Origin: a bacterium SCSIO 12696
GTDB lineage: Bacteria > Pseudomonadota > Gammaproteobacteria > Pseudomonadales > Porticoccaceae
Direction: 5' to 3'
NCBI GenBank assembly: GCA_024397955.1
Contig: CP073744.1
Location: 1,054,001-1,118,000, forward strand
DNA length: 64,000 bases
The stretch's first letter is position 1. Each line of letters begins with the position of its first letter. The notes beneath the pieces were generated by a model, which saw only the letters and a program-made list of their open reading frames with translations, did not search any database and had not been told where the DNA came from. Shown here in pieces: positions 54,209 to 63,706 of the stretch. The position numbers and the translations under genes were made by a program.

Positions 54209-54756
54209 AATTATTTCTAATTCTAGTGGCAGCCATGATTTCCAGCGTCGCTGCCGCCACTACCAGTATCAATAAATTCACTGACCATGTGATGGTTGAA
54301 GAGCAGAAACTGCAGCTGTGTAATCGCGCCGACATCAGAGTCATGGCCATGTTCAATGTGGGCGAAGCGGCTCTCTACTTGCAAGAATGTGATCGCACAC
54401 AAGAACGCTTGGACCAACCTGCCCAGCTGTCTATTGTTTACCGACGGGATTTCAGTGCTAAAGATTTTCAAAGTTCCGCTCGAAAACTGCTGAAGCGCAA
54501 CCTGGACAGCCAGACTTTTAACGCTATTGAAGCTGAGCTAAAGCGTTTCAACGACAACTATCAGGCGATGTCCAAAGGTGATCGTTACGATATCTGTTAT
54601 TCACAGAAAAGCGGCTTGATGCTGCACAAAAATGGCGAATTAATTTCAAGCAGCCAGTCTCAACAACTGGGCGAAGCCTACCTGATGATCTGGTTTGGCG
54701 ATCGCCCATTTAGTCAAAAACTCAAGAAGAAGCTGTTAGCAGCAAGTAACGGCTAA
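54205..54756 (+). CDS. Chalcone-isomerase-like exported protein
   Basis: 183 residues, signal peptide about 1-17 (ISSVAAATTS). The C-terminal YLMIWFGDRPFSQKLKKKLL is the recognisable motif of bacterial chalcone-isomerase-like proteins (Pfam chalcone_3 type), and FNVGEAALYLQEC the earlier one. In plants such folds bind fatty acids or flavonoids; here fatty-acid binding fits the context. It forms a two-gene unit with the NTF2-like protein and ends 7 bp from the convergent TraB/GumN gene. Confidence 0.78.
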   Translation: MKLFLILVAAMISSVAAATTSINKFTDHVMVEEQKLQLCNRADIRVMAMFNVGEAALYLQECDRTQERLDQPAQLSIVYRRDFSAKDFQSSARKLLKRNLDSQTFNAIEAELKRFNDNYQAMSKGDRYDICYSQKSGLMLHKNGELISSSQSQQLGEAYLMIWFGDRPFSQKLKKKLLAASNG

Positions 54757-54763
54757 AGCGAAG

Positions 54764-55642
54764 TCACAATCGCTTCACCTTAAAGCCGGCCTCCCTCAAT
54801 AGCGCTGGAACGCCCTTATCACCCACAAAGTGAGCAGACCCGGCCACCACAAAATAAGTTCCGCCTTGCTTTATAAAGCCTTTCACCTTATCCGCCATAC
54901 CGCGGTTTCGGGAGTAGAGAAAGGTTTCCACCAGCGCATCAGACTCTGGTGAGCCACTATCCATGGTTTCAATCGCCAGTTGAACCATGGTTTTTTCATC
55001 GCCACTTTTCCAAGCTTCCACCAATGGTTGCATCAACTCTACGGTTTCACCCAGTTGTTTCAACGTCTCTTCAATAATGAACTCAGCAGGGCCTATTTCG
55101 CCAAGCATTTTCATCAGCTTTTTCGAACCTTCCAGCTCGACGATTTGTTTACCGTCTTTGCCCGCTTGTTTCAGAAAGTGCAAATCAAGGCCGTACTGAA
55201 CGTCCAGACCGGTTTTCATGGCAGCCATATAACCCAAGGTGACCATTAACATGCCGGGACGCATGCGCGAAAACATAGCTTCTGGCAGTGGCAGCTGGTG
55301 TTCAATAAGCGCAGACTTGAGTTGATTGAACGCTTGTTCTGATATGTGATCATTTAATTTCTGGCCTGCCGGATACATACCGTACTGAAACATCAATTGC
55401 TGTTCCATGACCGGATCTGCATTGAGAATATCTGCTTCAACCGCCAGAGTGTCTGCTGTTGCAAAGGCCTCTTCCACTTCCGAGCGCAACGGATAAAAAC
55501 CCTTATCTGCCAAGTGGATAGAACCAAAAAGATAAACCGTAGCCCCCTCGGATTTCAGCTGCCAGAACAGTCCGCGATCGTTGGCGCAATAGGCAGACAA
55601 AGAAAATACACACAATAGAACACACAAAATTGCCCGTTTCAT
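54764..55642 (-). CDS. TraB/GumN family exported protein
   Basis: 292 residues. Signal peptide about 1-17 (SLSAYCAND), then the family's paired GX2H motifs: FGSIHLADKGFYPL near the start and VVAGSAHFVGDKGVPALL near the end. TraB/GumN belongs to the Tiki-related superfamily, some members of which are metalloproteases. The target is unknown. ATG 55642 is preferred to the ATG at 55732, which has no signal-like sequence. It stands alone. Confidence 0.85.
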   Translation of the reverse strand: MKRAILCVLLCVFSLSAYCANDRGLFWQLKSEGATVYLFGSIHLADKGFYPLRSEVEEAFATADTLAVEADILNADPVMEQQLMFQYGMYPAGQKLNDHISEQAFNQLKSALIEHQLPLPEAMFSRMRPGMLMVTLGYMAAMKTGLDVQYGLDLHFLKQAGKDGKQIVELEGSKKLMKMLGEIGPAEFIIEETLKQLGETVELMQPLVEAWKSGDEKTMVQLAIETMDSGSPESDALVETFLYSRNRGMADKVKGFIKQGGTYFVVAGSAHFVGDKGVPALLREAGFKVKRL

Positions 55643-55795
55643 AGAATTTTCCGCTGTTGTTTTGGTCGGAATAATAACAGAGCCAAGCCGAGCAATTGCA
55701 AATGCAGTTGCTATACTTGAGAAAGAAGTCATCTTTTTCTTTTCTGGCTGACCTTAAAAAAGCATTTCGAGTCAACCACTTAGTGAGGTTCCACA

Positions 55796-56350
55796 ATGAA
55801 AAGACACTATTACGTTAGCAGTGATCTGGACGATCTGGAAAATGTGGAGAAGGAACTCGAATCCCAGGGTTTTACCACACCACAGATTCATGTTTTAAGC
55901 CTGAATGATGCGGATGTTGCAAAGCACGAGCACCTTAATGAAGTAGAGGCCGTGCTGCGCAAAGACGTCGTAAACGGCACCATTATTGGTGCCATTATTG
56001 GCCTTTTAGCCGCCGCGGTGGTTCTTTTATTGGCTCATGCGTCAAATCTTCCAGAAAAAGCCACCTGGGTTCCCTTTATCTTCCTGGCTATCATCGTACT
56101 GGGTTTTTGTACTTGGGAAGGCGGGCTATTTGGTATTCAAGAACCTCACAAGCAATTCAAACGCTTCCAAAAACAACTTAAAAACGGGCAGCATGTGTTT
56201 TTTGTGGATACAAAATCTGAGCAAGAATCCATTCTCAGTGCCATAGTCAAAAACCACCCCAGATTAAAGGACGCGGGCATCGGCTCTTCAACCCCAGCTC
56301 TGGTCATTTGGTGGCGCAACAAATTTTCCTGGTTTTTGAAGTCTATCTAG
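55796..56350 (+). CDS. Small membrane protein of unknown function
   Basis: 184 residues. An N-terminal cytoplasmic domain of about 60 residues (RHYYVSSDLDDLENVEKELESQGF) is followed by two hydrophobic segments (about 61-83 and 90-108), then a C-terminal soluble part. The leading segment resembles a general-stress 17M-type ferredoxin-like fold, as in proteins that regulate envelope responses. No exact family is recognised. It ends 5 bp from the convergent dinB stop. Confidence 0.55.
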   Translation: MKRHYYVSSDLDDLENVEKELESQGFTTPQIHVLSLNDADVAKHEHLNEVEAVLRKDVVNGTIIGAIIGLLAAAVVLLLAHASNLPEKATWVPFIFLAIIVLGFCTWEGGLFGIQEPHKQFKRFQKQLKNGQHVFFVDTKSEQESILSAIVKNHPRLKDAGIGSSTPALVIWWRNKFSWFLKSI

Positions 56351-56355
56351 TAGAC

Positions 56356-57423
56356 TTACTGGTCAAACGGCAAGTCCAATTGGGTAAAGTCCCTGTGCGG
56401 CTGTAGATCCACAAAGCGTACTCCAATTCCTATCAGTCGCACTGGGCGGTTGCCACGCACAAAAGCCTCCCTTACTAATACCGCAAAACTGTCCATAGTC
56501 AGCGCGGGATCATTGCTGCGTTCCAGTGTGGTAATAGTAAAGTCGTTAAACTTCAACTTGATGAACTGCCGAACCACCTTGTAACTGTCGTCTACCCGGC
56601 ACAGCCTGCCCTTAAATTCAACCAACAGCTCCGGCAGTTTATTGACACAACTGTCCACGTCGGGCAAATCATTGGTATAGGTGTGCTCAACGCTGAGTGA
56701 TTTACGGCGGCGATGAGGTTTTACCGGGCGTTCATCCTGCCCCCGGCTCAACTGGTAAAGGCGTTGGCCAAACACCCCGAACGATTCCACCAACGAGGGC
56801 AAACTATGCCGTTGCAAATCACCACAGGTGGCAATGCCCATTCTATCCAGTTTGGCTGCTGTCACCTTCCCCACCCCAAAAATTTTATTCACCGGTAACC
56901 GGCGCAAAAAATCTGGAACCTCTGTGGGAATAATAACTTTTTGACCATTGGGCTTGTGCCAATCGCTGGCCACCTTAGCCAGGAATTTATTGGCCGCGGC
57001 GCCTGCAGATGCGGTCACCCCCACCTCATCAGCTATACGCTGGCGAATTTGTTTAGCAATTAATGTGGCACTGCCCTGGCAATTCTGACAATCGGACACA
57101 TCGAGGAAAGCTTCGTCCAACGACAGTGGCTCCACAAGCTCAGTGTAAGAAAAAAATAGTTTGCGAATTTGCTGGGCCGCTTCCCGATATTTGTCCATAC
57201 GCGGTGGGATGAGGATCAACCCAGGGCATAAGCGGCGAGCATGAGCAGAGGCCATCGCAGAGCGCACACCGTATTCGCGAGCAGGATAATTGCACGTTGC
57301 GATCACTCCGCGCCGGTCCGCTTCACCACCAACAGCAATGGGCACATCTCGCAATGAAGGGTCGTCACGCATTTCGACAGCAGCGTAGAAGCAATCGCAA
57401 TCAATATGGATAATTTTGCGCAT
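56356..57423 (-). CDS. dinB: DNA polymerase IV (Y-family)
   Basis: 355 residues. The palm catalytic motifs HIDCDCFYAAVEMRDDP (about 6-22, with D8 and steric gate Y13 region) and SLDEAFLDV (about 103-111) are intact. The C-terminal little-finger domain is present (SLSVEHTYTNDL). It bypasses damaged bases with low fidelity. A consensus LexA box ends 9 bp before the ATG, so it is an SOS gene here. Monocistronic. Confidence 0.96.
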   Translation of the reverse strand: MRKIIHIDCDCFYAAVEMRDDPSLRDVPIAVGGEADRRGVIATCNYPAREYGVRSAMASAHARRLCPGLILIPPRMDKYREAAQQIRKLFFSYTELVEPLSLDEAFLDVSDCQNCQGSATLIAKQIRQRIADEVGVTASAGAAANKFLAKVASDWHKPNGQKVIIPTEVPDFLRRLPVNKIFGVGKVTAAKLDRMGIATCGDLQRHSLPSLVESFGVFGQRLYQLSRGQDERPVKPHRRRKSLSVEHTYTNDLPDVDSCVNKLPELLVEFKGRLCRVDDSYKVVRQFIKLKFNDFTITTLERSNDPALTMDSFAVLVREAFVRGNRPVRLIGIGVRFVDLQPHRDFTQLDLPFDQ

Positions 57424-57431
57424 GGCAATAA

Positions 57432-57447
57432 CTGTATGTAATTACAG
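57432..57447 (-). promoter_or_regulatory. LexA (SOS) box of dinB
   Basis: CTGTATGTAATTACAG, exact CTGT-N8-ACAG with an A/T-rich centre and flanked by TAA...TTA. It starts 9 bp upstream of the dinB ATG, a typical operator position. Confidence 0.93.
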
Positions 57448-57599
57448 TTATTGTGGGCTGATTTTGAGGAAGAGGCAAGGAGCTGCGGCTGTAATACCCT
57501 CTTTAGCGCAACAAAACACTCCTTACCCTGAGCAAGCAAAACAATTAATTTGCGCCGTCCTTGGCATGGCTAATCACAGTGATCAGCGCAAGAGTTAGA

Positions 57600-57977
57600 T
57601 TACCCCTGAGCTTCGAAATCATCCTCGCGAAGTTTGGCTGTGCCAGCCGCTTGTAAAACCCACAACTCTTTGTGAATCACACCGGAAGCGTTATTCATTT
57701 TCCAACCGGACGTGAGCAGAACACTATTGGCATCTACCACGTCCATTTTAGGCTCAACATATTCAACATCGGAGAAGCCCTGAGAAATCAGATTTTCCCA
57801 AAATGCCTGTATTTGCTCAGTACCCGTAAAGGTACCAAATGGGCGCGCATGCATAATTGCGTCCGCTTCATACTGAGCCGCACAGCCAGCGGCATCGCCA
57901 CTGTTAAAAGCGGATTTCCAGCGCTCGCTGGCTGCAGATACAGCGTTCAGTAAGCTGTCGTGTTGTTGGTCGCTCAC
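57600..57977 (-). CDS. NTF2/SnoaL-like protein
   Basis: 125 residues, no signal peptide. The pattern RWKSAFNSGDAAGCAAQYEADAIMHARPFGTFTGTEQIQAFWENLI is the cytoplasmic SnoaL/DUF4440-type fold, ending in KELWVLQAAG. These proteins range from polyketide cyclases to binding proteins, so no reaction is given. It lies 24 bp before the next minus-strand gene's stop and may be cotranscribed with it. Confidence 0.7.
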   Translation of the reverse strand: MSDQQHDSLLNAVSAASERWKSAFNSGDAAGCAAQYEADAIMHARPFGTFTGTEQIQAFWENLISQGFSDVEYVEPKMDVVDANSVLLTSGWKMNNASGVIHKELWVLQAAGTAKLREDDFEAQG

Positions 57978-58001
57978 AATAACTCCTTAATTAACAAGTC
58001 T

Positions 58002-58334
58002 TCAAACAGGCTCACGGGCCCAATAAGTATCCAGTAAAAAACCACCCAAACAACCTAACGTCAGCCACAATGCCAACCCCCTTTCAGGAATAGTCAGCAG
58101 TACCAGCGCCACGCTCAGCATCACCAACAGGGAAACTCTGGGTAGTTTGACCTTGTGATGAGCAGAACGCTGAGTATCGTAGGGCAGAACCAGGTTAATC
58201 ATAGGTGCCAACCCGGCCACTAAAGGCCCTGCCCAATAGATCGCTGGCTGGGTAAACAGCAGGAATGCCGAAGCGCACACAGACACCAGAGCCCAAAAAA
58301 TAAAACTGGCGCGAAAGATCATCTTTAATGGCAT
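58002..58334 (-). CDS. Small membrane protein of unknown function
   Basis: 110 residues with about four hydrophobic segments (FIFWALVSVCASAFLLF, YWAGPLVAGLAPMINLVLP, VSLLVMLSVALVLLTI, LALWLTLGCLGGFLLD). No family is recognised. Start at 58334 (MPLKMIFR) or 58322 (MIFRASF); the former is taken. Its start lies just past the RND pump stop, and it is likely cotranscribed with it. Confidence 0.55.
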   Translation of the reverse strand: MPLKMIFRASFIFWALVSVCASAFLLFTQPAIYWAGPLVAGLAPMINLVLPYDTQRSAHHKVKLPRVSLLVMLSVALVLLTIPERGLALWLTLGCLGGFLLDTYWAREPV

Positions 58335-58365
58335 GAAAACGACTCTTTGGGGCAATAGAAATGAA

Positions 58366-61300
58366 TCACGAAATACCAATACCCGCCGGGCTATCAGTCC
58401 CTGGCTTGCCACTGTAGGGCGCTGGCTTTTCGTCGCCTTTAGCAAACCAGCGTTTGATTTGCTGAGGCATCACAATAAGTGCGGGGGTGACCAGCAACGT
58501 CAACAAAGTGGAGAACACCAAACCATCGACAATAGCACTGGCCAGTGGTGTCCACCAGGAAGTCACCGCACCGCCAAAGCCAGCACTGCGCTGCAAAAAG
58601 TCCACACTGAAACCGTTGGCCAGTGGCATAAGGCCAACAACCGTCGTTACAGTGGTCAGTAACACAGGGCGCAAACGCAGCACTGCAGACAAGTGTGCGG
58701 CTTCAAAGGGGTTCATATCCGGGCGCTCACGGCGCAGGTGGTTGTAAGTATCAATCAAGACAATATTGTTATTCACCACAATGCCAGCCAAGGCGATGAT
58801 GCCCACACCGGTCATAATGATACTGAACGGCTGTTGGCTAAACACCAACCCCATCAGCACACCTGCCGTCGACATAATCACAGCGGACAAAATCAGAAAC
58901 GCCTGGTAGAAGCTGTTGAACTGCATCACCATCATAATCAACATCAGGAACAGCGCCATTATCCCTGCGGTGGCGAGAAACTGACCGGATTCCGCCTGTT
59001 CTTCGTTGGCACCGCGAAAGTTAACTTGTACCTGTGGGTCAATTTCTGTAGCAGCCAGCCATTCCTGAATTTCTCTCACCTTAGTATCCGCCAACACCCC
59101 TTCCAGTGTATTGGCTCGCACAAAGGCCACTTGCTCCAAGTCGATACGTTGAATGCTGTCCACTTTCTGCTGTGGTACCAATTTGATAAAACTGGCCACA
59201 GGCACCGGCCCCTGAGGGGTGGTCACCCGAATATTTTCCAGTGCTGACAAGCTGCGATCACTGTCTGGGTAACGCACACGAATATCCACTTCGTCTTCGG
59301 CATCATCGGGGCGATATTTGCCCAGCAATACACCATTCGTGATCATTTGCACCATTTGACCAACCAGAGTCACATTAACCCCGTGCATAGCCGCCTGAGC
59401 ACGATCCAGAGTGATTTCCCATTCGATACCTGGCTGTGGCGTGGTGTCTTCAATATCCCGCAAGCCTTCAACGTTTTCTTCCAGATGGCGACGAATCATG
59501 CGCGCAGTGGCGAATAATTTATCCTGATTCTCTGATGCCAATTGCAGCTGAATATCACGGCCAACCGGAGGGCCACCCTCAACCGCGTCGGCGGTAAAGT
59601 AGATGCCAGGCATATTGGCCGTTGCCTCGCGAATAGATGCAAACACTTCAAGGCTACTGCGTTCTCGCTCAGTAGCATCTACTAACTCAATCAGTACTTC
59701 GGCCACTTCATCCCGGTAGCGGGCGCTGCCGTTATCGCCAACCCCGGTGCCGCCACTGGCGGAATAAATGGCCTTAACCTCAGGGGTGGACAAGAGAATT
59801 TTCTCAACCTGTGCCGTCAGTTGCTCACGCTCGATAACTGACAGGTTACCCTTGGCACGTACAGAGCCCTTGCCGTAGTTATTCTCAGTCTCTGTAAAAA
59901 ACGTGGCACCGCGGCCAAACTGGCCGTAAATTGAAAAAATCACAAACAGCAAAGTAATGGCGGACACAAACACCGCCACTGGCTGGCGAATAAAGGCACC
60001 TACCAAGTCGGCATAGGCGCGACCAAAGCGAGTCATTTTTTGCGGCCAGGAATTATCTGGCTCAGGGGTATCTATCTGGCGGTGGGTTTTCTGTGCACGG
60101 CCAATTAATGTTCCCAACACCGGCGAGAAGAACAGCGCGTAGATCAGCGACCACACAAGCACTGCAAATACAGTCACCGGCAAATAGCTCATAAACTCAC
60201 CGGTGGTACCCGGCCACAACATCAATGGCAAAAATACCAGTAACGTGGTGGCGGTTGAGGAAATCACCGGCAAACGCATGCGCCCCACGGCAATCAGGTA
60301 GGATTCTTTCATGGACTTGCCCAGGCTACGCTGGCGATCGGCGTATTCCACCACCACAATGGCACCGTCGATCAACATCCCCAGAGCCAACAGCAAGCCA
60401 AAAGCAACCATAAAATTGAATGAGAAACCAATGGATTGCAAGATGATCGCGCTGCCCATCAAGGAAAATGGGATGCCAAAACCAACCAGCAAGCCGGAGC
60501 GCAACCCCAAAGCGGCGACGACAATAATCAGTACCAACACCATCGCCGTCAGAATATTGCCGGACAGCTCGCTAATCATCTGATAGCTAAACTCGGAGCG
60601 ATCAAAAACGTAGACAATATCCACACTGGCGGGCAAGTCAGGGCGCCCTTCATCAATCACCGCTTTAATGGCTTCAGCGGTATCAATTTCATTGAATTTA
60701 TCTCGTTTGGATACCGTCAGGGCAATGGTGGAGCGACCGTTGATGTGACTGAAACCACTGGCATCTTTAAAGGTGCGGCGCACCTCCGCCACATCTCCAA
60801 GAGTGACAACACCGTCTTCGTCAAAGCGCAGAGGTAGATTGTAGACGTCGCTGCGGGTTTCGATCAGTGCCGGCACCTTGACCCCGAAGCGCCCCTGGGC
60901 AGCATCGTATTCACCGGCGGGAATAAGACGATTGTTATTCACCACCGCCTGAAACAGTTCTTCCGCCTGCAGGTTGTACCGCTCCAGACGAGACTGGTCG
61001 ATCACCGCCTCGACCACTTCTTCCCGGCTACCGCTGAGGTTAGCCTCCAATACAGCGGGCAGCGCTTCAATTTTGTCCTGATAGCGACGGGCAATCTGAA
61101 ACAGCTCCCGCTCCATCACTCCGTCGCCGGAGAAGGTGATCACCAGGGTGGGCTCTTTAGCAGCAGTGGCTTCCTGAACCACTGGCTCCTCGGTATCCGT
61201 GGGGAATTTGGCTTGGGCTCGATCTACTGCCACGCGCACATCCTGGATAGCTGCATCGGAGTCTCGTTCAATCTCGAACTCAATTACTGCAGTGGCTAAA

Positions 61301-61560
61301 CTTTCGTTACCGTAAGTTTTGATCTCTTTAATGCCCTCCACAGACTTCAGCTCGGTCTCCATGGGCTTAATCAGCAAGCGCACCGCATCTTCCGGAGAGA
61401 TACCATCATGGAATACAGAGACAATAACAAAGGGGGCGTTGACGTTAGGTGACACCTCCAAGGTCATCATTTTTTGGGCAGCCACACCAGCCACCAGAAT
61501 GAATACCAGGATAGAGAGAGTGGCCCGGGAGTGGCTGATTGCCTTGTCCAGTAGTTTCAT
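58366..61560 (-). CDS. RND-family efflux transporter permease (AcrB-like)
   Basis: 1064 residues, the RND size: twelve helices and two large periplasmic domains. The helix-4 aspartate is in LIDGAIVVVEYADR (about 415-428, IDGAIVVVE). It opens with AISHSRATLSILVFILVAGVAAQ. It is proton-driven and spans with an outer-membrane channel not encoded here. Its start overlaps the adaptor stop by 4 bp. It is of the HAE1-like or intermediate group; the substrate is not determined. Confidence 0.93.
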   Translation of the reverse strand: MKLLDKAISHSRATLSILVFILVAGVAAQKMMTLEVSPNVNAPFVIVSVFHDGISPEDAVRLLIKPMETELKSVEGIKEIKTYGNESLATAVIEFEIERDSDAAIQDVRVAVDRAQAKFPTDTEEPVVQEATAAKEPTLVITFSGDGVMERELFQIARRYQDKIEALPAVLEANLSGSREEVVEAVIDQSRLERYNLQAEELFQAVVNNNRLIPAGEYDAAQGRFGVKVPALIETRSDVYNLPLRFDEDGVVTLGDVAEVRRTFKDASGFSHINGRSTIALTVSKRDKFNEIDTAEAIKAVIDEGRPDLPASVDIVYVFDRSEFSYQMISELSGNILTAMVLVLIIVVAALGLRSGLLVGFGIPFSLMGSAIILQSIGFSFNFMVAFGLLLALGMLIDGAIVVVEYADRQRSLGKSMKESYLIAVGRMRLPVISSTATTLLVFLPLMLWPGTTGEFMSYLPVTVFAVLVWSLIYALFFSPVLGTLIGRAQKTHRQIDTPEPDNSWPQKMTRFGRAYADLVGAFIRQPVAVFVSAITLLFVIFSIYGQFGRGATFFTETENNYGKGSVRAKGNLSVIEREQLTAQVEKILLSTPEVKAIYSASGGTGVGDNGSARYRDEVAEVLIELVDATERERSSLEVFASIREATANMPGIYFTADAVEGGPPVGRDIQLQLASENQDKLFATARMIRRHLEENVEGLRDIEDTTPQPGIEWEITLDRAQAAMHGVNVTLVGQMVQMITNGVLLGKYRPDDAEDEVDIRVRYPDSDRSLSALENIRVTTPQGPVPVASFIKLVPQQKVDSIQRIDLEQVAFVRANTLEGVLADTKVREIQEWLAATEIDPQVQVNFRGANEEQAESGQFLATAGIMALFLMLIMMVMQFNSFYQAFLILSAVIMSTAGVLMGLVFSQQPFSIIMTGVGIIALAGIVVNNNIVLIDTYNHLRRERPDMNPFEAAHLSAVLRLRPVLLTTVTTVVGLMPLANGFSVDFLQRSAGFGGAVTSWWTPLASAIVDGLVFSTLLTLLVTPALIVMPQQIKRWFAKGDEKPAPYSGKPGTDSPAGIGIS

Positions 61561-62651
61561 GGCACCAGTGCCCCAACGGTATCAGCGTCGACGTCGGATT
61601 CACCGGCAATTTTTACATCCACTTGCTCACCGTTGGCCACATATTCCTGGCCCACAGTGATCAACAATGCTTGATCCGGCAGACCCAGCACCCAAACGCC
61701 CTGTGAATCATCACCGACAATCTGGACTTCCTGAAACGCCACCCGGTTATCGCCATTGAGTAGGCGCACGCCCACTTCCCCCTGATCGCCAAGCCCCAAA
61801 ATACCCGATGGGATACGCTGCGCCATCAGCGGCTGAGACGACACCACAAACTGAGCGGTCAAGCCGGCACGAAGGCGCCCTTCCGGGTTATCTATGGTGG
61901 CTTCTATGCGGTAAGTGCGAGTGGCCGCGCTGGCCTGCTGACTGAGGTAACTGACTTTCCCCTGTGCACTGCTGCCGTCGACAAAGCGCACCTCTGCCGG
62001 GCTACCCAAGTTGATTTGTTGAACCTGTTGTTCAGATACTTGAGCGATTACCTTCAGCGGTGACACCTCCAGTATGTGGCCACAGACATCGCCGCGATTC
62101 ATAAAATCGCCCTGTTCCACATCCCGAACTTCCACCACACCATCAAAAGGCGCGCGAATCGCGGTATTGCGCAAATCCAGCTGACGCCTTTGCAAATCTG
62201 CTTGTGCTCGCTGCCGGGCACTGTTGGCCTCAGCGATAGCCAACTCTGATTGCAGCCCTTGTTGCTTGAGTTTATTGACTCCCTCAAAACGCAGCTGGGC
62301 TTCCCGCAAAGCGGCCTTGGCTTCGTCCAGTCGCTGCTGACGATCTTCTACAGCCAGCTCACAAATAACGTCACCCTCAGCCACAGACTGGCCACGTTCA
62401 GCGGGCACTGCAACAACGCGACCAGCCACTTCCGCCCGCAGGGAAACCTGGCGGTTGGGTTCAGTGCGTCCCCGTGCCTGAAACTGGCTGGCATAGGGCT
62501 GTGCAGTAAAACGAGCTGCGGTCACCAATGTGCGTCGATTCTCGGTAGACTCCGCCTTCTCTTCCACCTTGGGCGCTTTCCAGATACCGCTGGCAAACCA
62601 CAACAGCGTTACCACGAACACCACCACTGCAACCCGAACGTTTTTATTCAC
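61557..62651 (-). CDS. RND efflux periplasmic adaptor subunit
   Basis: 364 residues. N-terminal anchor (about 5-25), barrel-sandwich lipoyl segment (RGRTEPNRQVSLRAEVAGRVV), hairpin coiled-coil (about 100-160, LRFEGVNKLKQQGLQSELAI) and beta-barrel domain. It links the permease to an outer-membrane channel. The GTG at 62651 is preferred because AGGGAG lies 7 nt upstream; the ATG at 62705 would add 18 residues. No TolC-like gene is nearby. Confidence 0.92.
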   Translation of the reverse strand: MNKNVRVAVVVFVVTLLWFASGIWKAPKVEEKAESTENRRTLVTAARFTAQPYASQFQARGRTEPNRQVSLRAEVAGRVVAVPAERGQSVAEGDVICELAVEDRQQRLDEAKAALREAQLRFEGVNKLKQQGLQSELAIAEANSARQRAQADLQRRQLDLRNTAIRAPFDGVVEVRDVEQGDFMNRGDVCGHILEVSPLKVIAQVSEQQVQQINLGSPAEVRFVDGSSAQGKVSYLSQQASAATRTYRIEATIDNPEGRLRAGLTAQFVVSSQPLMAQRIPSGILGLGDQGEVGVRLLNGDNRVAFQEVQIVGDDSQGVWVLGLPDQALLITVGQEYVANGEQVDVKIAGESDVDADTVGALVP

Positions 62652-62824
62652 CACAAACTCCCTGAAACACAAAAAAGACCGGATAACCGGTCGTAATAGC
62701 GCCATATTAAACCAACGGCCACTATTTCGGAATATGTGTTCTGGAATTAGTTACAGGGGATCGTAATGATATCTTTGCAGTTATATGAGTCTGTATACGG
62801 CGCAAAGTTTACCCCAAACAGGCC

Positions 62825-63493
62825 TTATTCGAGCGCCAACTCCAAAGGCTTGTCCTGAGGCTTTAACGCGCCCAGTTCGTAGTTGAGATAGATCAGCCGC
62901 TCAGCCAGCTTTTCGGCCTGCGCAGCCAGGCCGTGAAGTTGCTCAATCGAACCTTCACGCCCCATCACCGGGGTGTTGTTATAAGGCCGATTTGCCAGCT
63001 CACTGTCAGGAAATTTTTGCCGGTAGCAGTCGTTGCGCCAACGCAGTACATGCACTAACTGTTTGTAGAGATACAGCTTGGTGGCGATGTGAATGTCCTG
63101 GTGGTAATCCAGATCACCCAACTGTTCAAAGTCCACTGCAAGCACAATGGTGGTGCGCCCCTTTTGTGGCACACGCACGAAGTTGCCCCTGGGCTTTCGA
63201 GTTAGCTGGCCGATGTCGCCAAAGATTTCTCCCGCGTACAACTCCGTTAGTGGAATGCTTTCATCCCGTGACAGCACTTCCAACTCGCCGCGTACGACGA
63301 AATAAAGCCAGCGATCCAGGCCACCGGGGCTTAGCACCACATCGCCCGGCTCAAAAAACATCACTCTGGAGTGTTCCAGCAAGCGCTGGTACTGCTCCTC
63401 ATCATTTTCACGAATCTCACGGAACAGATGCAGCGAGGCAACACGCCTCTGTAATTCCCTGTCCTCAACATCGGATGCGTTAAAAATTTTCAT
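62825..63493 (-). CDS. Cyclic-nucleotide-binding-domain protein without DNA-binding domain
   Basis: 222 residues. A cNMP-binding barrel (about 35-135) shows FEPGDVVLSPGGLDRWLYFVVRGELEV and LYAGEIFGDIGQL, but the phosphate-cassette arginine is not clear. The C-terminal part is a long helix (HGLAAQAEKLAERLIYLNYELG), not a winged helix, so it is not CRP itself. It could sense a nucleotide or dimerise. It is transcribed away from the CRP site at 63691. Confidence 0.8.
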   Translation of the reverse strand: MKIFNASDVEDRELQRRVASLHLFREIRENDEEQYQRLLEHSRVMFFEPGDVVLSPGGLDRWLYFVVRGELEVLSRDESIPLTELYAGEIFGDIGQLTRKPRGNFVRVPQKGRTTIVLAVDFEQLGDLDYHQDIHIATKLYLYKQLVHVLRWRNDCYRQKFPDSELANRPYNNTPVMGREGSIEQLHGLAAQAEKLAERLIYLNYELGALKPQDKPLELALE

Positions 63494-63690
63494 GGATTTC
63501 CTCAAATTTACCGGCACATCTCACGTGTACCTTAGTTCACCAGCAACTCACGACTGCAAAAAGCATCATTCTAAAGCATCGATCAAAAGCCCTGTGTGAC
63601 CCTGCTCATACTACACCGGCAACCGCGAACAATAACAGCCACAACCCCCCTAGGAGCTTTTGGCGCAAAACTCGCCATTCGACAAAAAAG

Positions 63691-63706
63691 TGTGAACAAA
63701 TTCACA
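63691..63706. promoter_or_regulatory. CRP/Vfr-type binding site
   Basis: TGTGAACAAATTCACA fits TGTGA-N6-TCACA exactly. It lies in the 347-bp gap between the divergent cNMP-binding gene (start 63493) and the gene starting 63841. The rest of that gap is A/T-rich with no further motif; TATGGTAATTTAG near 63763 may hold a -10. Confidence 0.7.

Noticed and set aside
54764..55732. Longer 322-codon start for the TraB/GumN protein
   Set aside because: The extra 30 residues place the signal peptide inside the protein; ATG 55642 gives a proper signal at the N-terminus.
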